A stretch of DNA of 64,000 bases from Bradyrhizobium sp. CCBAU 51627 (GCF_028128765.1 NZ_LBJG01000011.1:55891-119890); one strand, 5' to 3'; positions 17,715 to 28,458 are shown, numbered from the stretch's first letter. The notes: generated from the letters alone by a model not told the origin. Numbers and translations are program-made.

Positions 17715-19834
17715 GGTGCGCCTTCCGGTGCCTCGGGGCAAAGCCGCCTGGATGCATAAGTGTATTCCAGAGCCAGCCGGCGTGCACGTTCGATGAGATT
17801 TGCGGCAGTGCTGTGCCCCCCATCGATATTCTCAAAGTAGAAATAGGATTGGCCGAGCGCAGCGAGCTTCGCGGCGGCCTTGCGGCCGTGCGCAGGATGC
17901 ACGCGGTCGTCCTTGGTAGAGGTAAAAATGAAAGGCTCCGGGTAGGTCTTGCCCGGTACCAGCATTTGGTACGGCGAGTAGGCTTCGATCCACTCCCGTT
18001 GTTCGGGAATGGCCGGGTCGCCATACTCGGCGGTCCAGGACGCGCCTGCGCCCAAGTAGGTGAAGCGAAGCATGTCGAACAGCGGCGCCTCTATGATCGC
18101 CGCGTTGAAAAGCTCGGGGCGCTGGGTTATTGCAGCGCCGACCAGCAGGCCCCCTTGGCTGCCGCCGATCACGCCGAGCCGGCGCGGACTTGTGACGTTC
18201 CGACGGATCAGATCGTCGGCGACCGCGATAAAATCATCCCATGTCTTTTGCTTCGTTGCCCCCTGGCCAGCCCGGTGCCATGGTGGACCGAACTCGCCGC
18301 CTCCCCGCAGGTTGGCAATGACGTACGCATTGCCCTGTTCGAGCCATAGTCGACCCAAAGCTCCTCCATAGGAAGGCAGACGCGGAATCTGAAACCCGCC
18401 ATAACCATACAGAAGCGTCGGGGTCGAGCCGTCAAATCTTGCGCTCCTGGGCCGCACCAGAAAGTACGGGATCCGCGTGCCATCGCGCGAAGTCGCCTCG
18501 AGCTGCTCCACGACGTGCTTCGATGCGTCGAACGTCGCAGGTGCCGTCTTCAAGAGCTCGAGCCGTTTGCTTTCTGCATCAAAGTACCAAAGCGATGTTG
18601 GCGTGAGATAGTTAGAGACGGTAAACGTCATTTCGTCGTTTTGTGCGGAAGTGGCTGATAGGCTTACGGTCGCATTCTTCGGCAGCGGGACTGGTGTGGC
18701 ATGCCAGGTACCTTGATCGTACCTGTAGACGAACGCCTTGCTTTGAAGGTTGTCAAGAATGGTCAGGACCAGGAAATTCCTGGTGCTGCCAAATCCGCTG
18801 AGTGCCTGCCGGCAGTTGGGCTGGAAAACGACAGAGGGTTTCGCGCGCAGCGGATCCTGCCTCCATTCGGCCAAATCATACGAGATCATTGAGCCGGCCT
18901 TGAAGCTGGTATCACCGGAGCGGATCCAGTCTTCGTCCAGTTTCACAAGCAGCCGGCCACTCGCGATGCCGACGATCGAGGCCTTCTTCGGCAGATCGAG
19001 CTCGATCGGCCCGGCGGGCCCGAACAGCACATACTGCGACTCGAAGCCGTTGATGCGACGGGCGACGCCGGTCACATGACTCCGCCGTTCACCAAACACC
19101 AATGGCGCGATCCCGAAGTCGGTGCGCTGGCCGCGAAAAATCTCACGGGCCTGATCGAGCGGCTGAGCGCGCTTGAGTTCCTTCAACACGAAAGGGTAGC
19201 CGGCCTCGGTCGTGGTCCCCTCGCCCCAATCACGTGCAACAAGGATAGTGTCGCGGTCAATCCAGCTGACGCTCTGCTTGCCCTCGGGCAGTTGGAATCC
19301 ACCTGCAACAAAGCTTTTGGCTTCGCTGTCGAACTCGCGTATGGACACGGCGTCCTTGCCACCGTCGGAGAGTTTGACGAGGCAGCGCTGCCCAAGGCAG
19401 CTGCGACCCTTGTAGACCCAGTTCTTGTTCTCGGCGAGAGCGAGCGCGTCAATGTCCAGGATGGTCTCCCATCGGGGATCCTGACCGCGGTAGCTCTCAA
19501 GCGTGGTGCGCCGCCAGATGCCGCGCACGTGGCTCTCGTCTTGCCAGAAATTCTCGAGACCTTGCCGTTCCAGCCAAACGGACGGAATCCGGTCTTTTGC
19601 CTGGAGGATCGTCAGCGCCTCCCGGTAAAAGCGATCGTAGCGAGGATCCGACTGCAGCAAGCCGAGCGTTTTTTCGTTCTCGGCCTGTGCCCAGGCCAAT
19701 GCGCGCGGCCCCTCGACCTCCTCGAGCCAGAGGAACGGATCGTCCACTGGGGTCGCACCAGACTGCCCGTGGAGCAGCGCGACTGTGAAACACATCATCG
19801 AGAGCAACGCGGCGCGCACAAGGGACTTTTTCAT
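17711..19834 (-). CDS. Secreted prolyl oligopeptidase (family S9A), copy 1
   Basis: A 707-residue serine peptidase. It begins MKKSLVRAALLSMMCFTVAL, a clear signal peptide, so a periplasmic location is likely; a longer frame reaches 19966 but only adds unlike residues. An N-terminal seven-bladed propeller (residues ~30-430, starting DDPFLWLEEVEG) precedes the alpha/beta hydrolase domain. The catalytic triad is visible as Ser in GGSQGG, Asp in STKDDRVHP and His in NIDGGHS. The family cleaves short peptides, often after proline. A paralogue without a signal peptide lies at 22911-24947. Confidence 0.92.
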   Translation of the reverse strand: MKKSLVRAALLSMMCFTVALLHGQSGATPVDDPFLWLEEVEGPRALAWAQAENEKTLGLLQSDPRYDRFYREALTILQAKDRIPSVWLERQGLENFWQDESHVRGIWRRTTLESYRGQDPRWETILDIDALALAENKNWVYKGRSCLGQRCLVKLSDGGKDAVSIREFDSEAKSFVAGGFQLPEGKQSVSWIDRDTILVARDWGEGTTTEAGYPFVLKELKRAQPLDQAREIFRGQRTDFGIAPLVFGERRSHVTGVARRINGFESQYVLFGPAGPIELDLPKKASIVGIASGRLLVKLDEDWIRSGDTSFKAGSMISYDLAEWRQDPLRAKPSVVFQPNCRQALSGFGSTRNFLVLTILDNLQSKAFVYRYDQGTWHATPVPLPKNATVSLSATSAQNDEMTFTVSNYLTPTSLWYFDAESKRLELLKTAPATFDASKHVVEQLEATSRDGTRIPYFLVRPRSARFDGSTPTLLYGYGGFQIPRLPSYGGALGRLWLEQGNAYVIANLRGGGEFGPPWHRAGQGATKQKTWDDFIAVADDLIRRNVTSPRRLGVIGGSQGGLLVGAAITQRPELFNAAIIEAPLFDMLRFTYLGAGASWTAEYGDPAIPEQREWIEAYSPYQMLVPGKTYPEPFIFTSTKDDRVHPAHGRKAAAKLAALGQSYFYFENIDGGHSTAANLIERARRLALEYTYASRRLCPEAPEGAP

Positions 19835-20387
19835 TTGGCTTATCCTCGGACCAAGCACGCAGGCCGAGCCCGCAAGTTCTTGCGAGTGGGCGAACGCAGC
19901 GAAATTCGTGTTGCAGACGTGCACGCTGTGTCGCGCCGCCCGCAGCTCGATCTGTGCAAGCAGCATGCCGGCGGCAAACAGCAGGTTGCCGCCTCATCGT
20001 GCCGCATCGCCATGCCAGCTTCCGGACATTGGCTCTGAAGCTGACAATCAGGTGTCCGCGGACTAACGTTTCGGCATCACCCTTTGAGGCCGCCGGTTCG
20101 ACCGCGGAACCGCATCAGCAGTGCGATACTGCGGCGGGGCTGCTTCTCGCTTGCGTTCGGACAGAGGGGGTGTGAGCTCTTAGCCGCCAGAGTGTTGGCA
20201 GCGTGATTTGCGAGCGGGCATCATCGACAAAGAAGAACTCATTGAGCGGTACCCAAATCGCGTCAGGTAAAAGGCCGTGTTCATGGCACACCTGCGAACG
20301 CTGATTTGACGAATCGCAACAGGACACTACCAGCTTGATTTCATTGGGACGCTGGGAGGTCACAGCGTGAATAAAAGGGGGGCTTAC
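19835..20387. other. Non-coding gap upstream of prolyl oligopeptidase copy 1
   Basis: About 550 bp upstream of the peptidase start. It should hold that gene's promoter. Open frames here (for example minus 20115-20363) have no recognisable content. I see no repeat or RNA gene. Confidence 0.4.
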
Positions 20388-20630
20388 CTATGCCCTTTGA
20401 TGGCGAGCCGCAGCGACGTAGGGATGCATCGAGCCAAACGCCGCGCGTACACGCTCCGTGACTTGGAGTTCGTCACTTCGACTGCATTGCTGCAGCAAGG
20501 CAATTGACGCGCCCCTTACCTCTTCTGCGACCCTGATCACGTCAAGCAGGTCGTCCAGGACCGCCGGCTTTAGAAAATCGATTGCCATCGAACGGACAAC
20601 GAAAGAAGAAGCCGGGCGCATCGTTTCCAT
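20388..20630 (-). pseudogene. Fragment of a YbgC-like acyl-CoA thioesterase
   Basis: The 80-codon frame contains SFVVRSMAIDFLKPAVLDDL and RGASIALLQQCSR, matching the central hot-dog-fold region of YbgC/4-hydroxybenzoyl-CoA thioesterases, which are about 130-150 residues long. The N-terminal part with the catalytic Asp motif is missing and the C-terminus diverges. It is probably a relic; in the chromosome ybgC normally sits with the tol genes, none of which are here. Confidence 0.65.
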
Positions 20631-21104
20631 TTAACCGACGCCCGCACTAAGTCCGCGGTAGTAGGCCTGAGCCGAAAAACGCTCATGCGGTTCGACCAGC
20701 GAATGGAAGATTTATCGACCGTCGCCATCGTCGTTCTTCTCCCGAGCTGACAGCATCACCTCGCAATGGTTGTCGCGACGCACCTCCGGTGCGGTGACGG
20801 TCGCTTCGCACCTTTTCCTTGTGGATCACGTTAAGGACGCCAGGTCGGCAATTTTGCGCCCCGTCAACTACCAACGCTAGTGATGGATCGAGATGAAAGA
20901 TACGGACACAATCGGTTAACGAATCTTGGGCCGATCAGAATGTCGGTCGGGTCAACATGCTGGTGCCCGGGGAATCGCGGTGGTCCTTCATGGGCGGGCT
21001 TGGTCCAGCGAGAAGCTGTCACCATCATGCGACCTTAAGGTATTTTGAGTTCCAAGGAAACGAGGCGAGCGACATCATACTCGTCAATTACCTCGCGACT
21101 GCGG
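20631..21104. other. Gap with no recognisable gene
   Basis: About 470 bp between the YbgC-like fragment and the IS630 fragment. Short frames on both strands show no family resemblance. It is probably insertion-sequence and gene debris. Confidence 0.35.
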
Positions 21105-21266
21105 CGGGCGATCGAGCAGGTCTTCGCCAAACTCAAACATCTCATGCGAGCTGCCGAGCCCCGTGACGTGGAGGCAACCTGGAGAAAGGTTGGTGAACTC
21201 CTCGATCTCTTCTCCAAGGAGGAGTGCACCAACTACTTCAAAAACTCAGGCTATGTTTCCGTATAA
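21105..21266 (+). mobile_element. IS630-family transposase remnant (C-terminus)
   Basis: The frame reads IEQVFAKLKHLMRAAEP, then WRKVGELLDLFSKEEC and ends NYFKNSGYVSV. This is the C-terminal tail of IS630-type DDE transposases, including the final Glu of the catalytic DDE (in IEQVFAKLKH). Everything upstream of the Glu region is lost. Confidence 0.8.
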
Positions 21267-21358
21267 AAACATCATGCTCTAGCAGGCCGTTGAAAAAGGT
21301 GCTCGCCGCCGACCAGCGACCGTGATTCATTGGCTCCGACGAGATTCGGAGATGATGC

Positions 21359-21592
21359 GTGCGCGGCGGCGACAATCGAACGGGCGAGCTGTTCAGCTAC
21401 GTCGATCTAGAGGCTCGGGTGCGGCGTGACCATCCGCTGCGAGCGATCCGGACGATCGTGAACGAGGCGCTGTCGACACTGGAGCGCGAGTTTGCCGCGG
21501 TCTCTTCGCCGATTGGGCGGCCGTCGATCTCGCCGGAGAAGCTGCTGCGGGCGTGCTGTGGCCTCAGCGCAGCCGGCCAGTATGGTCCATAA
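21359..21592 (+). mobile_element. IS5/IS1182-type transposase remnant (N-terminal DUF772 region)
   Basis: The 77-residue frame begins MRGGDNRTGELFSYVDLEAR and contains DHPLRAIRTIVNEAL and GRPSISPEKLLRA, the conserved N-terminal domain of IS5/IS1182-like transposases in rhizobia. It diverges after PEKLLRACCGLS and stops, so the catalytic domain is gone. Confidence 0.78.
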
Positions 21593-21945
21593 CGGACGAA
21601 CCCGGTTGTGCGAACACCTTCATGAGCTACATGCATCACGCCTGGACAGGGGAGCACCAGCCCGGCGGCGTGCACTTCCCGGCGTTGGTCACGAGCGTAC
21701 GGTTCGGGGCGCAGGAATATCTTGCCACGCCCACACTGCGATCCGCTCGCAACTCTTATAACTCTGAGAACGGCAGTGATCGGTCGACGGCCTCGGGAGA
21801 TCAACGCTGTCATGCGGTTTGCGAGACAGCCTCATGGCTGGAAGAAACCGTCGAAAAGCCAAACGCCTGGCGCGCCGTGACAAGGCATCGTCGGACAGGT
21901 GCGAGAACACGCTTTGCAGAGAGCAGTTTCCGGAGGCGAGTCGGA
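21593..21945. other. Gap with no recognisable gene
   Basis: About 350 bp after the transposase relic, up to the cold-shock gene stop. Open frames on both strands exist but none matches a family I know. Confidence 0.35.
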
Positions 21946-22152
21946 TCAGCCAACCCGAAGATCCTCAGCTGACATCTTGCCCGAACGCCCGGCCTTGAGC
22001 TCATAACTTACCCGTGCCCCCTCTTCGAGAGTGGTGTAACCGGCCCTTTCGACGGCACCGATGTGCACGAAGACATCGGGACCTCCGTCCTCAGGCCTGA
22101 TGAACCCATAACCTTTGGTCGAGTTGAACCACTTCACAATACCCATTGCCAC
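21946..22152 (-). CDS. cspA: Cold-shock domain protein, copy 1
   Basis: A 68-residue single cold-shock domain. RNP1 is visible as KGYGFIRPE and RNP2 as VFVHIGAV. The GTG at 22152 (VAMGIVKWF) is preferred because a GGAG lies about 9 nt upstream and the product then has the same length and layout as the paralogue at 43676. The longer frame to 22176 is unlikely. CspA-type proteins bind single-stranded nucleic acid and act as RNA chaperones. Confidence 0.93.
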   Translation of the reverse strand: MAMGIVKWFNSTKGYGFIRPEDGGPDVFVHIGAVERAGYTTLEEGARVSYELKAGRSGKMSAEDLRVG

Positions 22153-22910
22153 GGCGGCATCTCCATAGTGAACCACTGTGATCTAGCGAAGAGTCTGCCG
22201 GCCATCAAGATGGTCGGCAAGACGCCAGTGTCGCTGCGCTGGTCACGTGCTCTTTTTTATCGCATGGTCTATCTGCAGCCGCATTGTGCAAACGACCGAA
22301 AGCGCCGTGACGTCGACCACACTTCGCTTCAAGGCTTCAGGATCCGGATGACGTTTTGACCTTCGCTTCACTCGTCGCGCGCTAGCGGCTTACAGAAGAG
22401 TTGCAGAGCCTCGAACACGCCGCGCTCATCCGGAGCCGAGCTAAAGTGAATGGGATTGATCGTCGTTGAACAACAGGGCGGCCGTGAACTCGTTCGCGCA
22501 GCCTGGATCAGGATAATCAATCCGCGCCATGCCTGCATTGAGCTACGTGACATGCTTTCTCAAGCACGAAGACAGTCCCAGAGCTGCGCTTTAGCTGTTC
22601 CCGTTTAGATATTAGCCGCACGCCGGCCATGTCGGACGAACAGGGGTCTGCGAGACAATCCTCAAGGAAGCGCATCTGGCAACTTACCGCCCGCTCGTCA
22701 TGTTGTGGTTGGACGCCAGGAAACCCGCTCGCCAGCGGTGGAGGCTGGTCAAACCGGTAACTTGCGCATCTGACGACCTTCATCGCGTCTGCCGGCGGCT
22801 CATCAGCTCTCTCGCCGTGGGTTCGATGAATTCAGCTGAGCACCGTGAAGACGTTGAGATAACCAATGGTCTCTCATTTTATCTGCTTCGATCAGCCCGC
22901 TGACCGAATT
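22153..22910. other. Long gap with no recognisable gene
   Basis: About 760 bp between cspA and the second oligopeptidase. The first ~150 bp upstream of cspA should carry its promoter and 5' leader. The remaining short frames have no family resemblance. I see no tRNA, repeat array or complete IS. Confidence 0.35.
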
Positions 22911-24947
22911 TTACTCAGAACAAAGCCGGCTCGATGCATAGGTGTATTCAAGGGCCAGTTGACGCGCATATTCCCTGAGGTTGGCGGCGGCGCTGTGCCC
23001 CCCGTCGATGTTCTCGTAATAGAAGTAAGGCTGGCCCAGCGCGGCGAGCTTCGCGGCAGCTTTGCGGCCGTGCGCTGGATGCACGCGGTCGTCCTTGGTG
23101 GAGGTAAGAATTAGGGGAGCGGGATAAGTCTTGCCCGCCATTAGCTTCTGGTAGGGCGAGTAGCCTTCGATCCACGCACGCTGCTCGGCAATGGCAGGGT
23201 CACCGTACTCGCCGATCCAGGAGGCGCCTGCGCCCAGTTTGGTGTATCGAAGCATGTCAAACAGTGGCACCTTGATGATGGCCGCGTTGAAGAGTTCGGG
23301 ACGTTGGGTGATTGCGGCGCCAACGAGCAGGCCGCCCTGGCTGCCGCCAATGATTCCTAGCCGGCGCGGACTTGTGATCTTCCGGCGAATCAGGTCCTCG
23401 GCAACGGCAATGAAATCATCCCATGTCGTCTGCTTCGTTGCCGTCTGGGCCGCTTGATGCCATTGTGGGCCAAACTCGCCGCCCCCACGCAGGTTCGCCA
23501 CGACATAGGCATTGCCCTGTTCGAGCCAGAGCCGCCCCACCGGTCCCAGATAAGAGGGCAGAAGCGAAGCCTGGAAACCGCCATAGCCATAAAGAAGTGT
23601 CGGGGTCGTCCCGTCAAACCTTGCGCTCTTCGGCCGCACCAGAAAATAGGGAATTGACGTGCCATCACGCGAAGGGGCTTCGAGCTGCTCCACGACATGG
23701 TTGGACGCATCGAAGGCAGCCGGTGTCGTCTTCAATTCCTCAAGGCTTTTGCTTTCGGCATCAAAATACCAGACTGAGGTTGGCCTGAGATAGCTCGAGA
23801 CCACGAACATCGCCTGGTCCGCTTCATCGGACGTGGCTGACAGGCTGACATTTGCATGTTCCGGCAGCGGGATCGGCGTCGCCGACCAAGCTCCCTGGTC
23901 GTACTTATAAGCGAACGCTTTGCTCTGAATGTTCTCAAGGATCGTCATGATCAACAAATTCTTTGTAACGCCTAACCCGCTCAGGGCCTGGCGGGGCCCA
24001 GGTTGGAAGACGAGCGAGGCTTTGGCGCGCAGCGGATCCTGTTTCCATTCGGCCAGACCATACGAAATCAGCGATCCCGCGGCGAAGCTGATATCGCCTG
24101 GCGGCCTCCAATCTTCATCAAGCCTTACAAGCAGGCAACCACCCACTAGACCGATCATCGCGGCCTTCTTCGGCAGATTGAGCTTGACGGGCCCATCGGG
24201 GCGGAAGACCACATACTCGGACTCGAAAGTGCTGATTGCGCGGATCGCGCCGGTCGCATGAATATTGCCCTCGCTGTCACGAAGCACAAAGGGGGACGCC
24301 CTAACGTCGGTGGGCTCGCCACGAAACATCTCGCGAGCCTCACTGAGCGGCTGAGCGCGTTTGAGCTCCTTCACCACAAAGGGGTAGCCGGCTTGCGTCA
24401 CAGTCCCCTCGCCCCAGTCCTGTGCAACAAGGAGTGTGTCACGATCGACCCAGCTGACGTGCTGCTTGCCCTCTGGGAGATAAAAGCCATCCGCAACGAA
24501 GATCTTGGCGTCGCAGTCGAACTCTCGTATGGACGCGGCATCCTTGCCGCCATCGGAAAGACTAATCAGGCAGAGGCGCTCTTCAGGCGGAAGGCAGCTG
24601 CTACCTTGAAAGATCCAATTCCTGTTCTCGGCGACCGCCAAGGCGTCCACGTCGAGAACGGTTTCCCACTGTGGGTCTTGGCTACGATAGCTCTCAAGCG
24701 TGGTGCGCCGCCAGATGCCGCGCACGTGGTTCTCGTCTCGCCAGAAATTCTCCAAAGCTCGCCGATCCAACGAAACGTATGCGATCCGATCCTTGGCCTG
24801 CAGGATGGAGAGCGCCTGTTCAAAGAAGCGCGGATAGCGAGGATCTGACTGGAGCACCCCGAGCGTTTTCTCGTTCTCGGCGCGGGCCCAAGCCACTGCG
24901 TCTGGCCCTTCGATCTCCTCGAGCCAAAGGAATGGGTCATCAGTCAC
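22911..24947 (-). CDS. Prolyl oligopeptidase (family S9A), copy 2, no signal peptide
   Basis: A 678-residue paralogue of the copy at 17711, alignable along almost the whole length from DDPFLWLEEIEG onward. The catalytic Ser (GGSQGG), Asp (STKDDRVHP) and His (NIDGGHS) are all kept. It starts at a GTG directly before the conserved propeller, with AGGAG about 11 nt upstream. There is no signal peptide in any frame upstream, so it is predicted cytoplasmic, unlike copy 1. Codon use and length suggest it is functional. Confidence 0.9.
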   Translation of the reverse strand: MTDDPFLWLEEIEGPDAVAWARAENEKTLGVLQSDPRYPRFFEQALSILQAKDRIAYVSLDRRALENFWRDENHVRGIWRRTTLESYRSQDPQWETVLDVDALAVAENRNWIFQGSSCLPPEERLCLISLSDGGKDAASIREFDCDAKIFVADGFYLPEGKQHVSWVDRDTLLVAQDWGEGTVTQAGYPFVVKELKRAQPLSEAREMFRGEPTDVRASPFVLRDSEGNIHATGAIRAISTFESEYVVFRPDGPVKLNLPKKAAMIGLVGGCLLVRLDEDWRPPGDISFAAGSLISYGLAEWKQDPLRAKASLVFQPGPRQALSGLGVTKNLLIMTILENIQSKAFAYKYDQGAWSATPIPLPEHANVSLSATSDEADQAMFVVSSYLRPTSVWYFDAESKSLEELKTTPAAFDASNHVVEQLEAPSRDGTSIPYFLVRPKSARFDGTTPTLLYGYGGFQASLLPSYLGPVGRLWLEQGNAYVVANLRGGGEFGPQWHQAAQTATKQTTWDDFIAVAEDLIRRKITSPRRLGIIGGSQGGLLVGAAITQRPELFNAAIIKVPLFDMLRYTKLGAGASWIGEYGDPAIAEQRAWIEGYSPYQKLMAGKTYPAPLILTSTKDDRVHPAHGRKAAAKLAALGQPYFYYENIDGGHSAAANLREYARQLALEYTYASSRLCSE

Positions 24948-25949
24948 CGTTCCGTTCGCTCCTGTGAAAGCCCAGTGGAAGTGAAGCGGGCCAGCTGGCG
25001 TACAAGAGTGATGTTTTCATGGACTTGCTCCGGCTGAGGTCCAGCGGGCACGCTCGCGGGCCCTGGCGCGTCAAGCAGACGCGGCGGAAAGCACGCAAGC
25101 GCGTGACACAGCGCCGCTTGCGCTATGTCGCGGACCATTCACTGCAAGCTGCGTGCCGGCTAAAGAGCCACAAGTTTCAAGTGCTCCCGCTGCAGTACGA
25201 TGTCCGCTTCCCAACACTGGTTGCCAAGCAGACACCGCCGGACAGTCCGTCAGAACCGCTCTTTTCGGCGGCCAAGAACGGATGCCCCCGCCCGTGTAGA
25301 TCACTTCGAGCGAGTTCATAGACTTGTCGACGGGTCATCATGACAAAGAGCAGCGCCTTTCCCAGGGGTTTGCACTCAAGACAATGAGGGCAGAAACAAG
25401 GACTACGGCTCTTAGTTAGCAACGCATCTTGAGGTGGAGGCTCCAACCAAACGGGTTCAAGTGCCGGGTCAGGTTCAATCTTTCGATAAGAGCGAAGGCC
25501 CTCTGCGATTCGGGCTGTACCGGAGCGGCCGCAGTTGGTGCATGCACCATCGCAGTCATGATTTCATGTTGCGGCTGTTATCGAGCTGGAAGACGAAGTC
25601 GCCCCAAAGGTTCGCCTCTCAGAGGCAAAACGGCGCCATGGCGCGCGCTCGTCAGGGGCGAGTAGCTGGATGGCCTCAATCAAGATGCAGTTTCCGCACG
25701 AATTTATCACGCGGCATGGCCCGATTGCGTTTGGGTTTCGCTTTGGTTCATATCTTTGTCGAAAACGAAGGCCCAGATCTCATCCGAAAGGCCGGCTTTG
25801 CGGCTTCGCTGCCAATGGCAACGCTCCTTTCCCTACCTTGATAAAGTTGGGCCTTTGTCACGGAAGATTTCGTCGTATTTTTCACCTTGAGGATTTCCTG
25901 CACGGAGCGGTGATCTCGCGGCGGAATTCGTCTCAGGCGGGAGGTGATT
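24948..25949. other. 1-kb gap between oligopeptidase copy 2 and an Lrp gene
   Basis: The flanking genes diverge, so both promoters should lie here. Several frames of 80-135 codons are open on the plus strand but are rich in Arg, Ser and Cys and look like chance openings in GC-rich DNA. I recognise no gene, IS or RNA. Confidence 0.35.
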
Positions 25950-26426
25950 ATGCAGTACGATCGGATAGATGCCCGGATCCTCGAGATCGTGCAAAAGAAT
26001 AACCGTCTGACTTCAGACGTGATTGGCGAGATGGCCGGGCTTTCTGCTACCGCGTGCCAACGACGGCTGAAGAGGCTCCGCTCGGAGGGCATCATCCAGG
26101 CCGACGTGTCGGTTGTATCGCCAAGGGCGGTCGGACGACCTATTCAAGTGCTTGCACTGGTAACCTTGGAGCGGGAAAGTGCCGACATCATCGATAGATT
26201 CAAGAAGGCCATCAAATCGTCAATTGACGTCGTCAACGGCTTTTACGTCACGGGCGATGCCGACTTCGTCCTGTACATTACTGCGCGGTCCATGGAGGAG
26301 TACGAGGAGTTCACGCGGCGCTTCTTCTACGAAAATCGCGATATCAAGGGCTTCAAGAGCATGGTCATATTGGATCGCGTAAAGGTTGGATTTGCTGTTC
26401 CTGTTGAGCTTCCCCCAGACGATTGA
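25950..26426 (+). CDS. Lrp/AsnC family transcriptional regulator
   Basis: This 158-residue protein has an N-terminal winged helix (DRIDARILEIVQKNN to CQRRLKRLRSEG, residues ~3-52) and a RAM domain with the VTGDADFVLYI motif. The ATG at 25950 follows GGAGGT by 4 nt, which decides against the GTG at 25944. It shares SMEEY with the Lrp at 10488 but is clearly a different subtype. It lies divergently from prolyl oligopeptidase copy 2 and may regulate it. Confidence 0.93.
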   Translation: MQYDRIDARILEIVQKNNRLTSDVIGEMAGLSATACQRRLKRLRSEGIIQADVSVVSPRAVGRPIQVLALVTLERESADIIDRFKKAIKSSIDVVNGFYVTGDADFVLYITARSMEEYEEFTRRFFYENRDIKGFKSMVILDRVKVGFAVPVELPPDD

Positions 26427-26812
26427 CTGCAACGATGCGGGCGATCGTGTCGCGCCCTCAATCGAGGTGTTGACCTGGCCGTTCCACTCTTTTACGGCTT
26501 CTTGGGATTTCAGTTAGCGATAGAGAAGAGGTGCACGTAGAATCCGGTTATACGGCGATGCCGTGGACGCAATCAATCGCACCGCTAATGGCAAGTGCAA
26601 GAGCAGGAATGTGGCACGTTGAGTCCGAGCCAGCGCGAGCGCCTCCATTCGCTTGGTCGAAATTCGTCGAAGATGAGCCTCTCAACGCGGGATTTTGGCG
26701 CCCTTGAGCTACTCGTTGCATCAATCAAGATGAAAACGTTGCTATAGTCGTAATCATGTTCTCGTTACGGTCAGGCGCAGGCGAGCAAAGGCCTCCTGCC
26801 GGGAGAGGGACC
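26427..26812. other. Gap upstream of the Crp/Fnr gene
   Basis: About 385 bp. It should contain the promoter of the Crp/Fnr gene. I see no gene or clear dyad. Confidence 0.35.
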
Positions 26813-27652
26813 ATGATCGATCGCGTGCCCGCCGTCCTCGAAGTGCTTGACTGTTCTCAAGATAGAGCTGTCAGGCAGCTGCCTGGCCCACGACCGCAGC
26901 CTGTTCGTTCTCTTCCGGTGCGTCCTGCAAAACGGCCCTTTGTGAAGAACGAAATCTTGGCGCGTCTTTCTATCCAACAGCTCGCGGCAATAGGGGAGTG
27001 TCTCGAGACGGTCGTCTTGAAAGAACGGATGGTTCTGCAAGAGCCAAAAAAGCCGGTCGAGCACGTTTACTTCGTAGAGAGCGGCCTCGTCTCGCTCCGA
27101 GTTGTTGCCGCGGAAAGTATGCTCGAAACGGCAGTCATAGGCTATCGGGGCGCAGTCGGCACCTCCTTCTTGTGGGGAGGACATCTTTCAACGCATCAAT
27201 CTGTCGTCGTCTTTCCCGGAAGCGCGCACAGAATTCGCCTCGAGGATCTTCGTCGGATCATGAAAGTGCATCCCGAGATCAGAGACCATCTGTTCGAGTA
27301 CGTGCAAGCGCTGACATTTCAGTGCGTCCAGACAGGATTGTGCGGGGTACGGCACCATCGTGAACAGCGCCTCGCGAGCTGGATTTGCCTTGCTGGTGAC
27401 GCTATTGACTCCAGCGTGCTGCCAGTCACCCACGATTACCTGTCCTCGGTGCTGGGACTGCGCCGCGCGGGGGTGACCGAAACTTTGATCCGCTTCGAGG
27501 AGCAAGGCCTGATTCGCAAGATGCGGGGCGTCTTGCAGATCGATGAGCACAAATTACTCGAAGATAAAGCATGCTGTTGCTACAAGCTCGTCTCAGCTGC
27601 CTATGCTCCCTCCTTATCAGTCCGCGCTCTCGGTGAAGAACAGCCGAGCTAG
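26813..27652 (+). CDS. Crp/Fnr family transcriptional regulator
   Basis: A 279-residue regulator with a cyclic-nucleotide-binding-like beta barrel (residues ~50-165, including VYFVESGLVSLRVV) and a C-terminal Crp-type winged helix (THDYLSSVLGLRRAGVTETL). The Cys residues needed for a classical Fnr iron-sulfur cluster are not arranged at the N-terminus, so it is not a canonical oxygen sensor. It starts at MIDRVPAV, supported by GGAGAGGG; a 19-codon longer frame exists. This subtype is abundant in bradyrhizobia, with mostly unknown effectors. Confidence 0.88.
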   Translation: MIDRVPAVLEVLDCSQDRAVRQLPGPRPQPVRSLPVRPAKRPFVKNEILARLSIQQLAAIGECLETVVLKERMVLQEPKKPVEHVYFVESGLVSLRVVAAESMLETAVIGYRGAVGTSFLWGGHLSTHQSVVVFPGSAHRIRLEDLRRIMKVHPEIRDHLFEYVQALTFQCVQTGLCGVRHHREQRLASWICLAGDAIDSSVLPVTHDYLSSVLGLRRAGVTETLIRFEEQGLIRKMRGVLQIDEHKLLEDKACCCYKLVSAAYAPSLSVRALGEEQPS

Positions 27653-28458
27653 CAACTCGCCACTGGCGTTCTGCGTCCTTCGGGTGCTTGTGACCGCGAA
27701 GTTGAGATAATTCGCCCCGAGAAGGTCACACCGTCACCAATCAATCGCTCCCCTTCCGCCGTGTAGCGGGCGGTGGGTAACCGGTCGTCGGCGATACCTG
27801 GCTGGTCAGCTTGCGGTGGTCGCAACGCTGACGCGTCGTCGTTTAGCCGCGCGATGCGTCCGGCCATTAGCGGGCGGCCGGACGATGAAATACAAGTCAA
27901 GGTTGATCATCAACGCAAGATCCTGATGCCTTGGCCCAACGAGTTCGGCCGTTGCCGACCACCCGAGGCCTGTCGTATCTTGTATATTGATCATGACATT
28001 TTCCACGGCGCAGCCCGCCAGCCAGCTTCGTCAATTGGGTGCCCGGCGCATGGATGATGTCCCTTCCGAAAATTCCTGCCAGCCAAGACAAGGCCCGGCG
28101 AGTCATCTCACGCTCAGAATTCCGATTGTCGCCTACGCCACCGCGACCCGCAGCGTTACGTTCCATCGATGTCACCGACCAATTCTCGAAATTGATCACA
28201 ACGTTGACACTGCGCTCCGACCGGCAGTCAAGCTTTCAAGAGCGTTATGCGTCGATGATCTCACCTCGCCCAGTGGTCTGCGGCCCCCAAAGTGACGATC
28301 GGCGACCAAATAAAAGCACGCCCTATTCATAGTAACAGCGCCTGTATTACGGCTATACAGCTGCGGTCGCGTAATTCGCTTCGCATTACGCCGGAGCAAC
28401 CCACAGTCGCCCCTTACATTTCGCTAGATCTGCATCAGCGGCAACGGAATGGCGGCCG
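27653..28458. other. 800-bp gap with no recognisable gene
   Basis: Lies between the Crp/Fnr stop and the LuxR-type gene stop. Frames up to 102 codons are open on both strands but overlap each other and match nothing I know. It may contain a decayed gene. Confidence 0.35.

Noticed and set aside
19076..20038. 320-codon plus-strand frame opposite prolyl oligopeptidase copy 1
   Set aside because: Shadow frame of a peptidase with an intact catalytic triad.
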